Below are positions 37,027 through 47,503 of a stretch of DNA of 64,000 nucleotides, in pieces. A program made the translations under genes and the position numbers. The DNA is taken from positions 140,325 to 204,324 of the forward strand of contig NZ_AUGY01000004.1 in assembly GCF_000422905.1 (NCBI RefSeq), in the 5' to 3' direction. Origin of the DNA: Paenibacillus alginolyticus DSM 5050 = NBRC 15375 (lineage in GTDB: Bacteria > Bacillota > Bacilli > Paenibacillales > NBRC-103111). The notes under the pieces were generated by a model. That model worked only from the letters and a program-made list of their open reading frames with translations. It was not told where the DNA came from and searched no databases. The number at the start of each line of letters is the position of its first letter. The stretch's first letter is position 1.

Positions 37027-37655
37027 GACCCTAAAGCGAATCCGACTTCGGAGGCATTAAAAAAGACAACCCCAGCCTCTAAGCTTAGCCTCATTGCACC
37101 TCCCAAAGGGCCGGATGGCAATTTGGGCAATCCGGAGACGAATGCGGTAGCTGCTGCTCCGCTGCGCGCCTTGTCTGTGAAGGCGCAAAATCCAGAGAAG
37201 CTGTTCCGCTTCCTGGATTGGCTGGTGGATGACAGCGAAGGCGGAGGTTTCAACTTAGGGCTATACGGTGTTGAAGGAACGGATTATACGTATGACAAGG
37301 CGATGAACCTGATTAAGCAATCGACGAGTTATGCCGATCTATACAAGAAAGGCTACAACAACCCAATCCGGATGCATTCGTTGTAGACAGACGTTGGACG
37401 ACGCAGGAAGTTCGAAACGGTATCGAAACGGCATCGAAAAATATTATACCGAACGCGTTCTGGAAGACGGTTCCGGCTGAGCTGGATTACCCGGATCTCG
37501 AAACGAAGCTGTGGGCTGAATACTTCGTTAAGATTGTAACAGGTGTTTGGACCATCGATAAGTTTGACGAGTTCGTACAGAAGTACAATCAACAGGGTGG
37601 ATCGCAAATTGAAAAGCAGGCCAACGAAGAGTGGAAAAAAATGAAGAAGAAATAA
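37027..37655 (+). pseudogene. Solute-binding protein, C-terminal remnant with frameshift
   Basis: Frame 1 reads PASKLSLIAPPKGPDGNLG, KLFRFLDWLVDDSEGGG and LGLYGVEGTDYTYDKA. Near 37360-37385 the frame changes and ENP-type sequence continues as AFWKTVPAELDYPDLETK and FDEFVQKYNQQGG to the stop at 37653. This is the C-terminal half of a YtcQ/LipO-like sugar-binding lipoprotein; its N-terminal half is gone. Confidence 0.75.
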
Positions 37656-37675
37656 GCGTAATAACTGAAGAGTAT

Positions 37676-37715
37676 GAAGCTGGGGGATACAGTTCAATGG
37701 GTTTCCCCCAGCTTC
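37676..37715 (+). terminator. Strong hairpin before the sulfatase
   Basis: GAAGCTGGGGG pairs perfectly with CCCCCAGCTTC around an 18-base loop. Only ATGCTTT follows, so it is a terminator with a weak U tract or an mRNA-stabilising stem left over from the transporter. Confidence 0.65.
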
Positions 37716-37739
37716 ATGCTTTAACGGGAGGCATATCGA

Positions 37740-39197
37740 ATGAAACCGAATATATTGTTCATTACAGTGGATCAAATGCGGGGAGACTGCTTAAGCGCAC
37801 TCGGTCATCCGATCGTACAGACGCCGAATCTAGACAAATTGTCGGAAGACGGTGTGTTGTTTCGGAACGCATATTCCGCAACGCCGACCTGCATTCCGGC
37901 GCGGGCGGCACTCTTAACGGGCATGAGCCAACGCTCACATGGACGAGTAGGATACGAGGAGCATGTCCCATGGACGTACGAGCACACCTTGCCGGGTGAA
38001 TTGGCGAATGCTGGCTATCACACGCAATGTGTTGGCAAGATGCACGTATACCCGACCCGCAACTTATGCGGCTTCCACAACGTGGTGCTGCACGATGGCT
38101 ACATGCACTACAACCGAGACAACAGTCGAACGACACATGCGGAACATTTCAACGAATGCGATGATTATTTGAATTGGATACGGAATACGGAGGCGGGTAC
38201 CTATGATCTGATGGACAACGGTCTCGATTGTAATGCATCGACGGTTGCGCTGCCATGGCATCTCCCAGAGCGGCTGCATCCGACGAATTGGGCGGTCACC
38301 CAATCGATCGATTTCCTACGAAGACGCGACCCTAGTAAGCCGTTTTTCCTGTGGACGTCTTTCGTGCGTCCGCATCCGCCTTTCGATCCGCCTCAGGCCT
38401 ACTTCGACATGTACCTCAATGAGGACATGCCGGAGCCGCCGGTAGGCGACTGGGTAGATTTGCAGAGCGCCGAGAATGGATCGGGCCATCCGACTACCGG
38501 CATAAGCAAGCTGACGAAGAAACGTCTAGATCGGGCCAAGGCGGCTTACTATGCTCTTATTACGCATCTGGACTTTCAGATCGGACGTCTGCTGAATGCA
38601 CTCAGTGAATACGGCGTGCTGCGCAATACGGTCGTGGTGTTCACCTCCGATCATGGAGAAATGCTGGGCGACCACCATTTCTTCCGCAAAGCGCTCGCCT
38701 ACGAAGGGAGTGCGAAAGTGCCTTTAATTGTCGCTGATTATACAGGCCGACTAGGGTTGAACCGCGGTGCTGATGAGGAGCGGATAACCGAGCTGCGCGA
38801 CATCATGCCTACGCTGCTGGATGCAGCCGGTGTGGCTGTGCCAGACTCGGTCGAAGGCGAGAGCTTGTTACCGCTATGCCGTGAAGGTGCGGGTGTCGCA
38901 TGGCGCGAGTACGTGCACGGGGAGCATGTCTATGGGGCCTTGTCCCACCACTACGTGACGAATGGTCGAGAGAAATACATTTGGTATTCGCAGTCTGGCG
39001 AAGAGCAGCTGTTCGACCTTACTTGCGACCCGGAGGAGCTGTCTAATAAGGCGGGAGATCCAGCCTGGCAGCTGAGTTTACAAGGCTGGAGAGAGCGGCT
39101 GGTTCGGGAACTGTCGGGACGTGAAGAAGGTTATGTAAGCGATGGGGCGCTCGTTACGGGTCGGAAACCGAGGACGGTGCTCAGTCATCTAAAATAA
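37740..39197 (+). CDS. Sulfatase (Cys-type, needs formylglycine)
   Basis: This 485-residue member of the alkaline phosphatase/sulfatase superfamily has the sulfatase signature Cys51-x-Pro-x-Arg (CIPARAALLTG), whose Cys must be converted to formylglycine. Metal-site motifs are FITVDQMRGD and VVFTSDHGEMLGDH. There is no signal peptide, so it should act in the cytoplasm on imported sulfated sugars. It stands alone between a dead transporter gene and a bidirectional terminator. The substrate is unknown; the heparinase-like lyase and second sulfatase downstream point to a sulfated glycan. Confidence 0.9.
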   Translation: MKPNILFITVDQMRGDCLSALGHPIVQTPNLDKLSEDGVLFRNAYSATPTCIPARAALLTGMSQRSHGRVGYEEHVPWTYEHTLPGELANAGYHTQCVGKMHVYPTRNLCGFHNVVLHDGYMHYNRDNSRTTHAEHFNECDDYLNWIRNTEAGTYDLMDNGLDCNASTVALPWHLPERLHPTNWAVTQSIDFLRRRDPSKPFFLWTSFVRPHPPFDPPQAYFDMYLNEDMPEPPVGDWVDLQSAENGSGHPTTGISKLTKKRLDRAKAAYYALITHLDFQIGRLLNALSEYGVLRNTVVVFTSDHGEMLGDHHFFRKALAYEGSAKVPLIVADYTGRLGLNRGADEERITELRDIMPTLLDAAGVAVPDSVEGESLLPLCREGAGVAWREYVHGEHVYGALSHHYVTNGREKYIWYSQSGEEQLFDLTCDPEELSNKAGDPAWQLSLQGWRERLVRELSGREEGYVSDGALVTGRKPRTVLSHLK

Positions 39198-39236
39198 GAT
39201 AGGAGCGCCTCATTAGGATGGGTTGTCGATAGCAAA

Positions 39237-39263
39237 AAAGGGCTGCCGCGTTGGTAGCCCTTT
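39237..39263. terminator. Bidirectional terminator between convergent genes
   Basis: AAAGGGCT pairs with AGCCCTTT, extended by inner CC/GG pairs. A run of six A before it gives a T run on the minus strand, where it ends the acyltransferase gene. TTTA follows on the plus strand. Confidence 0.75.
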
Positions 39264-39354
39264 ACTAGCAAACAGGCAGTAGAGTGTGGAGAAAAAATGG
39301 GAACTAATTGGTGGAATGTGTGGAACATTGATGATTTGATAAGGTCATTTGACC

Positions 39355-41022
39355 CTAGCTTTGGATGGAGGATAGCGATAAAGGCGCTTCTATCCGGTGT
39401 ACGCCCTTAGGACGATATCCTACATGTTGGCTGATGCCACAAACATCTGCTAGTAAAAAGATGATGCTAAGCCACATTTCTGTTCCTTGAAGTCCTGTTG
39501 ATTCTTGTTGAACCAGCTGAAAGCTAAAACCACGCTCGTCAACCCAGAAATCCAGTACCTTCTCCAGATGACGCTTTGCCCATTCTTTAATTTCCTCTTT
39601 GCGATAATCGGTTTGTTTGAGGCATAGCCATAGTGGGTGAACAACGTCGAGTACATTACAAGCGTTCAGATGGTCAAAACGGAAAAACTGTTGATCTCGA
39701 CTATGTGCTAGAACGGTGTCTATGGTCTTATCCGGGTAGGGCAATGGGATATCGAACTGGGCGTAGGTGGCACGAGTTAAACGATAGAAGCCATTAACGG
39801 GTTGAAGCCAGGTCTCTGCATCTGTCGGTAATCCCCATAAACCGGAAGTTCGACTAACATGCGTTTGCAGCCATCCGAACAGATCATCAGGCCGTTTTTT
39901 TGATTCGAAATGTTTCAGATTAAGGTATAAACCAGTTGCATAAGAATCGATCCAATCGCCGCAACTCCATGCATTATTGTCCCATGGTAGAGATTCCAGC
40001 TTTGTATATAACTGCTCCGTACTCATGTTTTCAACGACATGAATGGGATGAAGTAGACTTGCACCAAGGACCTCTAACGCATATCCCACAGCTAGCAAAT
40101 GATAGCGAGAGAGGTGGTCAGAGAGTAAATGCGGTTCATACAGAGTAGCATCTGGGGGTGACCATGGGTCAGGTAGTAGTCCAGTACTTGAATCCTGAAA
40201 ACTTTGCAATTTTACGATCAGTTCCTCTTTCGTCCAACCGGGTGGTAATACGTTAAACAAAGCTGCGATTTCAACTGCATCACAATAGGCTCTTGCAGTT
40301 CTTTTAAATCCTGGACGGTCCTGAAAAAATGTTTCATTGGGTGTAGAAACTAAGTAATGGCGAAGCAAGGGATCAAGTTGTTCTTTCACTTTGTTGCCGA
40401 AGTTCTGCAATTTTTTCTCTATCGGTTGCTTGTCCGAATTCAATGGTGCTTCGTTGTTAAGCCTGCTGCGAATGACCTTAGCTGGATTTCCCCCGACGAT
40501 ACTATAATCGGGAACATCTTTTGTCACGATAGCACCGGCGGCAATGATTGAATGCGATCCAATTCGTACCCCGTCGAGAATGACCACATTAGCTCCTATC
40601 CAAACATCGTCACCAATGTGAATACCTTTCGAAGTACAAGGTTGCTTGAAAATAGGTTGGTGAGTGGTTTCGTAACCATGATTAAATCCATAAATGCTTG
40701 CATGCGATGCAATTCTTACACCGTCACCCATTGAGACTTTTCCTGTTACAACCGCATAAGAGTTAATGCTACAATCTGCCCCCATACTAAGTGAAGTATT
40801 ACGAACTATGGCTCCGCCAGCTATGTAACTACGGTCACCCATTTGGAATGCATCCGGAAAAAAGATGGCCTGTGGAGAAACGAAGCAATTTTTACCGAAG
40901 CTGCAGGAGTAAGTCTCTGCTAAACGTTGCTGTATTTGTTCTTGTTCATGAATTTCTATTTCGGCTTTGGTTATCCAAGGCATATAATCTATCTCACGAT
41001 GTTTAGCTTGATTCCGATCCAT
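39355..41022 (-). CDS. Hexapeptide acetyltransferase fused to a helical C-terminal domain
   Basis: This is a 555-residue protein. Residues about 30-195 form a left-handed beta-helix acyltransferase (CysE/LacA/Maa type): hexapeptide repeats, a loop with [10 protein letters not shown] carrying the likely catalytic His, and the ending [12 protein letters not shown]. Such enzymes move acetyl from acetyl-CoA to a sugar hydroxyl. Residues about 205-555 are a separate, Trp/His-rich helical region ([21 protein letters not shown] broken: '[15 protein letters not shown]', [22 protein letters not shown]) that recalls alpha-toroid glycan enzymes but which I cannot assign. Maa-type enzymes end near residue 200, so this is a fusion. 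GGAGTGG precedes the ATG. It is divergent from an AraC gene. Confidence 0.8.
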   Translation of the reverse strand: MDRNQAKHREIDYMPWITKAEIEIHEQEQIQQRLAETYSCSFGKNCFVSPQAIFFPDAFQMGDRSYIAGGAIVRNTSLSMGADCSINSYAVVTGKVSMGDGVRIASHASIYGFNHGYETTHQPIFKQPCTSKGIHIGDDVWIGANVVILDGVRIGSHSIIAAGAIVTKDVPDYSIVGGNPAKVIRSRLNNEAPLNSDKQPIEKKLQNFGNKVKEQLDPLLRHYLVSTPNETFFQDRPGFKRTARAYCDAVEIAALFNVLPPGWTKEELIVKLQSFQDSSTGLLPDPWSPPDATLYEPHLLSDHLSRYHLLAVGYALEVLGASLLHPIHVVENMSTEQLYTKLESLPWDNNAWSCGDWIDSYATGLYLNLKHFESKKRPDDLFGWLQTHVSRTSGLWGLPTDAETWLQPVNGFYRLTRATYAQFDIPLPYPDKTIDTVLAHSRDQQFFRFDHLNACNVLDVVHPLWLCLKQTDYRKEEIKEWAKRHLEKVLDFWVDERGFSFQLVQQESTGLQGTEMWLSIIFLLADVCGISQHVGYRPKGVHRIEAPLSLSSIQS

Positions 41023-41183
41023 GTAAGTCCACTCCTATCCTTGCTTTCATTGTCAATCTCACCTTTAGCTTATCACCTAATCAGAACCATAGACATGGAA
41101 TTAAGTATATAAAAACTTGTCAAAAACGCCTTTATAGCCTAAGCTCAATCTATCATTAATTTGATAGACAATAAGGAGCCTGC

Positions 41184-42014
41184 ATGGAAGAAAAATTAAA
41201 TAATATGGCAATCCGTATTCATTGGATCAACGATAAGCAGACTCCTCCTGAATGGAGAGATATACGGAAAAACGTTGGAGTTCATAGCTTTTATTGGATT
41301 CGTGAAGGAAAAGGGACATTCCGAACAGAAGAGAAAATTTCGATTGAATCCGGCATGCTGTTATATTTAAAACCAGGTTTAGAGATGACCATGGAAGGTG
41401 ATCGAGACAATCCGCTGCGAATTACAATGGTACTGCTGTCACTTATATCCGTTACGATGATTTCTCAAGGAGTGTATGAGGCAACTGATCTTCCAGAATT
41501 AGAACTGCCATTCATGTTGAAGTGTGAGGACAGTATGGCAAAAAAATATGACAACCTATTCAAAGAGCTATCGGAGGGATGGGTTCCTGGACAGCTTGAG
41601 AGTGAGCTTTTGACCAAATCACTGCTATATAATCTTTTGTATGAATTGCATAAGCAAAATAGCCCCGAACTTATACGTACAACTTCGGCCTTAAGTATGT
41701 ATATCAAAGTGAAGGATGAGTTGGATCGGAATTATAGAGAGGGTATTCGGTTACATGAACTAGCTGATCGATACCAAATATCAATTTCATATCTTCGCAG
41801 TCTTTTCCAAAAGCATACAGGAAAGAGCCCTAAAAGCTATTTGAAAGATGTACGGAATGAACATGCCAAGAAGCAATTACTATATACAGAGTTGTCGGTG
41901 AAAGAGATTGCTGAAAACTGCGGATATGCGGATGAGTTTCATTTTAGCAAAAGCTTTAAGCAATCTAATGGCATGCCACCCAAGCAATTTAGAAATAAAA
42001 GAGGATTGGATTGA
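41184..42014 (+). CDS. AraC-family regulator
   Basis: This 276-residue regulator has an N-terminal cupin-like domain (about 20-100, HSFYWIREGKGTFRTEE, MLLYLKPG) and a C-terminal AraC HTH (about 175-272, LHELADRYQISISYLRSLFQ, EIAENCGYADEFHFSKSFK). AAGGAG lies before the ATG. It diverges from the acetyltransferase fusion, which is its likely target. Confidence 0.88.
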   Translation: MEEKLNNMAIRIHWINDKQTPPEWRDIRKNVGVHSFYWIREGKGTFRTEEKISIESGMLLYLKPGLEMTMEGDRDNPLRITMVLLSLISVTMISQGVYEATDLPELELPFMLKCEDSMAKKYDNLFKELSEGWVPGQLESELLTKSLLYNLLYELHKQNSPELIRTTSALSMYIKVKDELDRNYREGIRLHELADRYQISISYLRSLFQKHTGKSPKSYLKDVRNEHAKKQLLYTELSVKEIAENCGYADEFHFSKSFKQSNGMPPKQFRNKRGLD

Positions 42015-42128
42015 ATTCATGGGATGGAGCAATTGTTGGAAACGGAAATAGCTTTTTTTAAATGGAAGCAGTATGTAAAACTTTTCAACAGATAGAATTT
42101 CCTGAATATGGTATTATGGTTCCGATGA

Positions 42129-42438
42129 TTTTACGTTGTTTCGTGCTCACATCGTCAAAAAATTCGATAATACAGGGGAAGATTTGGAGGATTTAATCTC
42201 GATCGGGACGATTGACATCTGCGCTCGCTGAAGAAAACGCGTAAGGATGTGTCTCTGCATGATCCCATCGGAACGGACAAAGAGGGGAACGAAATAACGC
42301 TCATCGACATTCTCGGTACGGAAGCGGATGACGTAGTGGATAAAGTGCAGCTCAAGATAGAGAAGAGCAAAATATATCGGAACTTGGAGATTTTGGACGA
42401 TCGCGAGAAAGAAGTCGTCGTCAGCCGGTTTGGGCTGG
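42129..42438 (+). pseudogene. sigK fragment, copy 3 (with internal deletion)
   Basis: Starts at the same point as copies 1 and 2 (TTTACGTTG, then TTCGTGCTCACATCGTC), reads [18 protein letters not shown], and skips about 140 bp that encode [17 protein letters not shown]. It resumes at [18 protein letters not shown] and continues to [14 protein letters not shown]. Then it joins unrelated coding DNA. The part from 42249 is one open frame with what follows. Confidence 0.85.
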
Positions 42439-42770
42439 GGCGTGACAATCCGAACATGTGGACGATGGATAAACTGGGTACGCGGATTTCGCCGTTATCG
42501 GTAATAAAGAACGGAAACCGGAATATGCACGCTGTGAATACAGGACTTTATTATGAAGGCACGGATGGGAGCCTCATAATCGAGACGATGGATGCTCCCA
42601 TCGTATGTCCGGGTGAAAGGAGATTGCTGCAATTCAACAATACGTTCGCTCCTCTGGAAGGTGGATTTCATTTTAATTTGCATAATAACGTATGGGGAAC
42701 CAATTTTCGCATGTGGTTCGAGGAAGATATGAAATACCGCTTCCGATTACTTTTCAAGTCTAACAGATAA
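42439..42770 (+). pseudogene. DUF5054-like glycosidase C-terminal remnant
   Basis: The frame ends with [20 protein letters not shown] and [14 protein letters not shown], which recalls the DUF5054 family (GH38-like large proteins) from memory. Only the last 110 residues remain, fused in frame to the sigK fragment, with no start of its own. Confidence 0.55.
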
Positions 42771-42905
42771 TAGAGTTGCTAAAGTGAGATTCCAATTATG
42801 CTAACAATCGCGGGTTATACGGGGCAACGGAGGACTATCCATCAGATGGAATGAATGACAGGCTGAGTAGCCCCCTATCGCGTAAAAAAGTGCCTATTTT
42901 ATTGA

Positions 42906-42939
42906 CTCTACATAAAAAGTAGAGCTTTTTTTATTTTTT
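42906..42939 (+). terminator. Terminator after the sigK/DUF5054 debris
   Basis: CTCTAC pairs with GTAGAG over a 7-base loop, followed by a long T-rich run. The remaining gene-free DNA to 43104 is AT-rich, with TATAAT at 43051-43056, a likely -10 box of the next gene. Confidence 0.75.
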
Positions 42940-43104
42940 ACAGTAGCTATCGAAGCTAACTTGACTTAATAATAAAGTGGGAACGTATGTAAACACTAAA
43001 AATGTTTCAAATGTATAAATATTTTATCAATGAGACATTTTTTTATAGTGTATAATGAATTGCTCCTTGTTGATATAGAGCTTCCTAGAAGAGGGTGGAC
43101 CTAG

Positions 43105-45407
43105 ATGAATATTATTCGTTTGTACAAATCAAGAAAATATTTGCTTAAGCTGCTGCTTTCTATCACGGTTCTTATGGTTGTGTTTTTATCCGTCAGCACG
43201 ACGCTTCTGTATTACAATTCCGATAAAACGATGCTTCAAATGCAGCAGCAAGCGGATTTAAAGGTGCTGTCGCAAATCAAATACAATATCGACTATATGC
43301 ACGAAACGGTAAAAAATATTGCGGTCTCCACGTATTTCGACCCTGATGTCGTCTATTTATCGAATATCGATGTGATGGACAAGGGCGAGCTTGCGCAAAA
43401 ATTAAACAGGCTGGAGAAAACGGTAACAAACTCATCCTTTTTGCAAAATATTACGATCTACAACGCCAAAACAGGCTGCTACTATTCAACCTTGAGCAGT
43501 TTGAATTGCCAGGATGACGGTATGAACGGTGTCATAGACCAGTATATCCATTCACAGGAACATATACCCATTCTCACCTTTGTTCCTCTGTCTTATGATA
43601 AAACGACATTTCCAGCACTATCTATGTTTATTTATGACAGCATGTCCGGGAGTAAACTGATCGTCACGATCAAGCCGTCCTGGCTGTTTGATAACTTAAC
43701 GAATATGAATAAGACGTCAGATGAATTGCACGGCTCTATTTTTGTTACAGATCAATCAGGCATCCCGCTCATGGCACAGCAACAGGGCAATGTTATTGAT
43801 ACTGATGCGATAGCATCCATTATCCGTCAGAAAGTGAGCTCCGGCGTATCACAGGACTATCTCGTGTATGGATCAGGCGGGAATAAGTCGATTCTGAGCT
43901 TTATGTCATCCAGCAAAAGCGACTGGGTCATTGCAAGCGTTCAGCCCTATGAGGTTGTGTGGGGCAAGCTAAGCAACGGGCGATTTCCTTAGTGATCATC
44001 ATTGGATTTTTAATCCTTTCCATTGCGGGCTCGCTGCTGATTGCCTATCGCCTGTATCGTCCGATTGAACATTTGTTAAATCAAGTGACGGGAATCCGCC
44101 GTAAAGGGTCGGACGACAGGTCCGATTTGGATGAATTGAAATTCATTTCCACCGCTTACCAAGATGCTATGCATCAATTAGTCAAGCATGAATCGGAAGA
44201 GCATACGAACAGGAGTGCACATAAGACTTTCGCTTTGAGGAGACTTATTTCCGATGCGAGCCTGCCTACCCCAGAAGAAATGGAACAAGTCGATTGGGAT
44301 ATTGATTTTAACCAAGGTGTACGTGTATGTGTGCTGTTGATCGATGATTTTGTTGAATTTGAATCGAAAACGAGCGATGCCGAGAAGAGACTGTATAAGT
44401 TTGCGATCGCCAATATCACCAAGGAGCTTGTGTCTAAAAGCGTTAGCTGTGAAGTTGTCTCTATGCGCAATGATCACTTTGTCTTACTCGTTGGTGAGTC
44501 GCTAGAGCCTCATGGCGATCATGTAAACTCATTGACGCATGCTTTCCAAGAGCTACAGCAAACCCTTCTTCAGTACTACCGTTTCTCGATGACCGTTTCG
44601 ATTGGAGAAAAGGTTGACCGATACCAACAAGTTTCGCAGCAATACGGCCTTGCTATGGAAAATGCGTCCTATCGGATTATTTTTGGTAAAGGGAGCATCA
44701 TCACACTGGATCTCGTGAGGAATAATAATGAAAATATTACGTTCCAGTTTCCGGCTGATGCGGAGAAGAAAATAACGGAAGCCATTAAGTCCGGGCAAGA
44801 GAAGGATTTTCAGGATCACTTGGTTCAATTGTTTGAGCAAATGAAAGTGATGCATTACAACAATATCACGTATTCCATTCTTCATTTGCTTGCGCTCGTG
44901 GAAAATATCGTGCGTGAAATGAACAGCCGAACCGTTAGACAAGTCAGCTTGGACTTTAAGCGGCAGGTTCAGCACGTGATGAAGCAAGAAACGTTAGCAC
45001 CTATTTATCACTTATTCTTGGAGATTTTCCAAGACATTCAGAAGCAACGCACGCAGGATGTCAAAGAACAGTCCAATCAGATCTTAACGGATACCATTAA
45101 AGAAATGATTGAAGAGCAGTATAAGGATTTGAATCTGAGCCTGCAAAGCATAGCGGCTGCAATGAAGCTTTCTTCAGCCCATGTGAGCAAGCAATTTAGA
45201 CTGCACGAATCGATGTCCATCAGTGAGTATATTAATGATGTTCGCTTGCGGAAGGCACTGCTGTTGCTTGAAACAAAAGATTACAGCATCAACCGCATCA
45301 TGGAAATGGTCGGTTATAACAATGAAAGCTACTTTTTTAAGCTATTCAAAAAGAAATTCGGGATCACGCCGAAAGAATATCGCTTTAAAACAGTCGTTCA
45401 AGAGTAA
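43105..45407 (+). pseudogene. Membrane-bound AraC-type regulator, split by a frameshift
   Basis: Together the two frames make a protein of about 767 residues: first membrane segment (LLLSITVLMVVFLSVSTTLL), a dCache-like extracellular sensor, second membrane segment (LVIIIGFLILSIAGSLLIAY), a cytoplasmic region, and a C-terminal AraC HTH (SLQSIAAAMKLSSAHVSKQF, GYNNESYFFKLFKKKFG). Such one-component sensors control nearby sugar transporters. At about 43970 the first frame runs into a stop (WGKLSNGRFP), while KQRAISLV continues in another frame. Loss of a repeated AGCA unit would explain it. Everything else is intact, so check reads before calling it dead. GAGGGTGG precedes the ATG. Confidence 0.85.
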
Positions 45408-45448
45408 GCTTTCCCGGGTACGAAAGTGCCGGAAAGCTTTTCTTTTTT
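45406..45448 (+). terminator. Terminator overlapping the regulator stop
   Basis: AAGCTTTCCCGG pairs with CCGGAAAGCTT around an 11-base loop, followed by TTCTTTTTT. Confidence 0.88.
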
Positions 45449-45592
45449 CAGGTTAAGTTGAAAATACAGTGTTTTCGGGATTGTACGGGAGAAAAGTGGA
45501 GTGTTTTTCGTTTATTACAGTAGTTATTTGTACAGTTTCCCCCAATAATAAGGACATACAACGATGGTTAAAGACCGCAGGGAGGGAAGCAA

Positions 45593-46507
45593 ATGCTGCA
45601 ACGGGAGTGGAAGCACTTCAAACGTAATCAGGAATTGTTCGTCATGTCATTGCCAGCAATCCTGTATAAATTGATTTTCAATTATTTGCCCATGTTAGGT
45701 CTCGTTATTGCATTTAAACAATATCGATATGATTTGGGGATTTGGGGGAGCGAATGGATCGGGTTTAAAAATTTTGAATTCTTTTTTAAATCCGATAACG
45801 CTTTTACAGTAACACGCAACACGATTCTTTATAACATGAGTTTTATCTTACTAACATTAGTGTTTGCGCTAACATTTGCTATTTTGTTGAATGAAATTCC
45901 CCGAAAATGGATTAAGCTGCATCAGACGACCTTGTTTCTTCCTTATTTCTTATCTTGGGTCGTTGTCGGATATATCGTCTTCGGGTTTCTGGATCACAAA
46001 AACGGATTTATGAACGTCATGCTGCAATCACTTGGTGATCAACCAATTAAATGGTATGAACAAGCAAAGTACTGGCCGTTTATTATCATTCTGACACAAA
46101 TATGGAAAGGTGTAGGCTTTTCAACACTGATCTACTATGCTGGTATTCTTTCCATCGACTCAAGTTATTATGAGGCTGCCAAAATAGACGGCGCTTCCAA
46201 ATGGCAAATGATTCGCAAGATTACTATACCGCTCTTGACACCGCTTATCGTGATTTTGCTAATCGTAGCTATCGGCAATATATTCCGTGCTGACTTCGGA
46301 TTGTTCTACTTTATTCCGAACGACACAAGCTTCTTATATAATGCAACTGATGTTATCGATACGTTTGTATACCGATCGCTGCGAGTAGTCGGAGATGTCG
46401 GAATGTCTACCGCAATCGGGCTCTACCAGTCTGTTGTTGGTTTCATTCTGGTGCTGTTGTCCAACTGGATTATCAAAAAAATTAACTCAGACAATGCGCT
46501 TTGGTAA
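45593..46507 (+). CDS. Carbohydrate ABC transporter permease, LplB type
   Basis: This 304-residue membrane protein has about six helices and the ATPase-contact (EAA) motif YEAAKIDGASKWQM. Its start, LFVMSLPAILYKLIFNYLPM, is typical of LplB/YtcP-family permeases for oligosaccharides. GGGAGG precedes the ATG. It pairs with the LplC-type permease 14 bp downstream and with the lipoprotein at 47504. No ATPase gene is present, as usual for this family, which shares an MsmX-type ATPase. The membrane-bound AraC regulator just upstream is its probable controller. Confidence 0.92.
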   Translation: MLQREWKHFKRNQELFVMSLPAILYKLIFNYLPMLGLVIAFKQYRYDLGIWGSEWIGFKNFEFFFKSDNAFTVTRNTILYNMSFILLTLVFALTFAILLNEIPRKWIKLHQTTLFLPYFLSWVVVGYIVFGFLDHKNGFMNVMLQSLGDQPIKWYEQAKYWPFIIILTQIWKGVGFSTLIYYAGILSIDSSYYEAAKIDGASKWQMIRKITIPLLTPLIVILLIVAIGNIFRADFGLFYFIPNDTSFLYNATDVIDTFVYRSLRVVGDVGMSTAIGLYQSVVGFILVLLSNWIIKKINSDNALW

Positions 46508-46521
46508 GGAGGTAAGCATGC

Positions 46522-47412
46522 ATGCAAACGGAAAGCAATAAAGTGAACTGGGCAGGCAATTTCATTAATGTGTTATTCTGCATATTGTCTTTGGCGCTTA
46601 TAGTGCCCCTTGTTCTGGTCATATCCATTTCGTTTACGGATGAAAAATCGCTGCTAACACACGGCTATCATTTATTTCCGAAGATTTTCAGCACGAAAGC
46701 TTATGAAATTATCCTTCATGCTCCTGATGCACTGATTCGTGCATATGGGGTTACCGTTTTCGTAACAATCGCAGGGACAATTGTTGGTTTGCTCTTCACA
46801 ACTTTGACAGCTTATACGATGTCGCGACGCGATTATCGCTACCGCAAAATCATGACGCTTTATGTTTTCTTTACAACGTTATTCAGTGGCGGACTAGTTC
46901 CGTTCTACATTCTGATATCGCAGTATTTGCACTTGAAGGATACCATTTGGGCGCTGATCGTTCCGTACTTGCTGAGCCCGTTCTTTGTTCTCGTCATGAA
47001 AGGTTTCTTGGATAAGCTTCCACTTGAAATATTCGAGTCTGCGAAAATCGACGGTGCAAATGAGTGGCGCATTATTTTCACAATGGTGCTTCCATTATCC
47101 ATACCCGCACTAGTCACGATTGGCCTGTTCATTTCATTCCAATATTGGAACGATTGGTGGCTAGGCTTATTGTTTATCGATAATCAAAAGCTGATACCGC
47201 TTCAATTGCTGCTTTACCGCGTGATGAGCACCATTGAATTTCTATCGAATAACATCTCGACAGTTAATGTCGACTTTAATATCGCTGACTTCCCTGCTTT
47301 ATCGGCAAGAATGGCCATGGCTGTTCTGGCAGCAGGTCCGATGATGTTTATTTTCCCGATGTTCCAAAGGTTTTTCATAAGCGGGCTCACAGTGGGCTCC
47401 ATCAAAGGATAG
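46522..47412 (+). CDS. Carbohydrate ABC transporter permease, LplC type
   Basis: This 296-residue inner-membrane permease has about six helices, EAA-type motif FESAKIDGANEWRI, and the usual ending FFISGLTVGSIKG. AGGAGG lies 10 bp upstream. It works with the LplB-type permease before it and the binding lipoprotein after it. Confidence 0.92.
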   Translation: MQTESNKVNWAGNFINVLFCILSLALIVPLVLVISISFTDEKSLLTHGYHLFPKIFSTKAYEIILHAPDALIRAYGVTVFVTIAGTIVGLLFTTLTAYTMSRRDYRYRKIMTLYVFFTTLFSGGLVPFYILISQYLHLKDTIWALIVPYLLSPFFVLVMKGFLDKLPLEIFESAKIDGANEWRIIFTMVLPLSIPALVTIGLFISFQYWNDWWLGLLFIDNQKLIPLQLLLYRVMSTIEFLSNNISTVNVDFNIADFPALSARMAMAVLAAGPMMFIFPMFQRFFISGLTVGSIKG

Positions 47413-47425
47413 TCATTCGTTATCA

Positions 47426-47456
47426 AACTGCAGCGCCTCAAAAAGCTGCTGCAGTT
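47426..47456 (+). terminator. Intra-operon hairpin between permease and binding protein
   Basis: AACTGCAGC and GCTGCAGTT pair (one GCT bulge), without a T run. It would act as a partial attenuator or an mRNA-end stabiliser, letting the binding protein be made at a different level from the permeases. Confidence 0.5.
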
Positions 47457-47503
47457 GATATATAAGCAGCATACAAAATCAAATTATCGCAGGGGGTAAT
47501 TGT

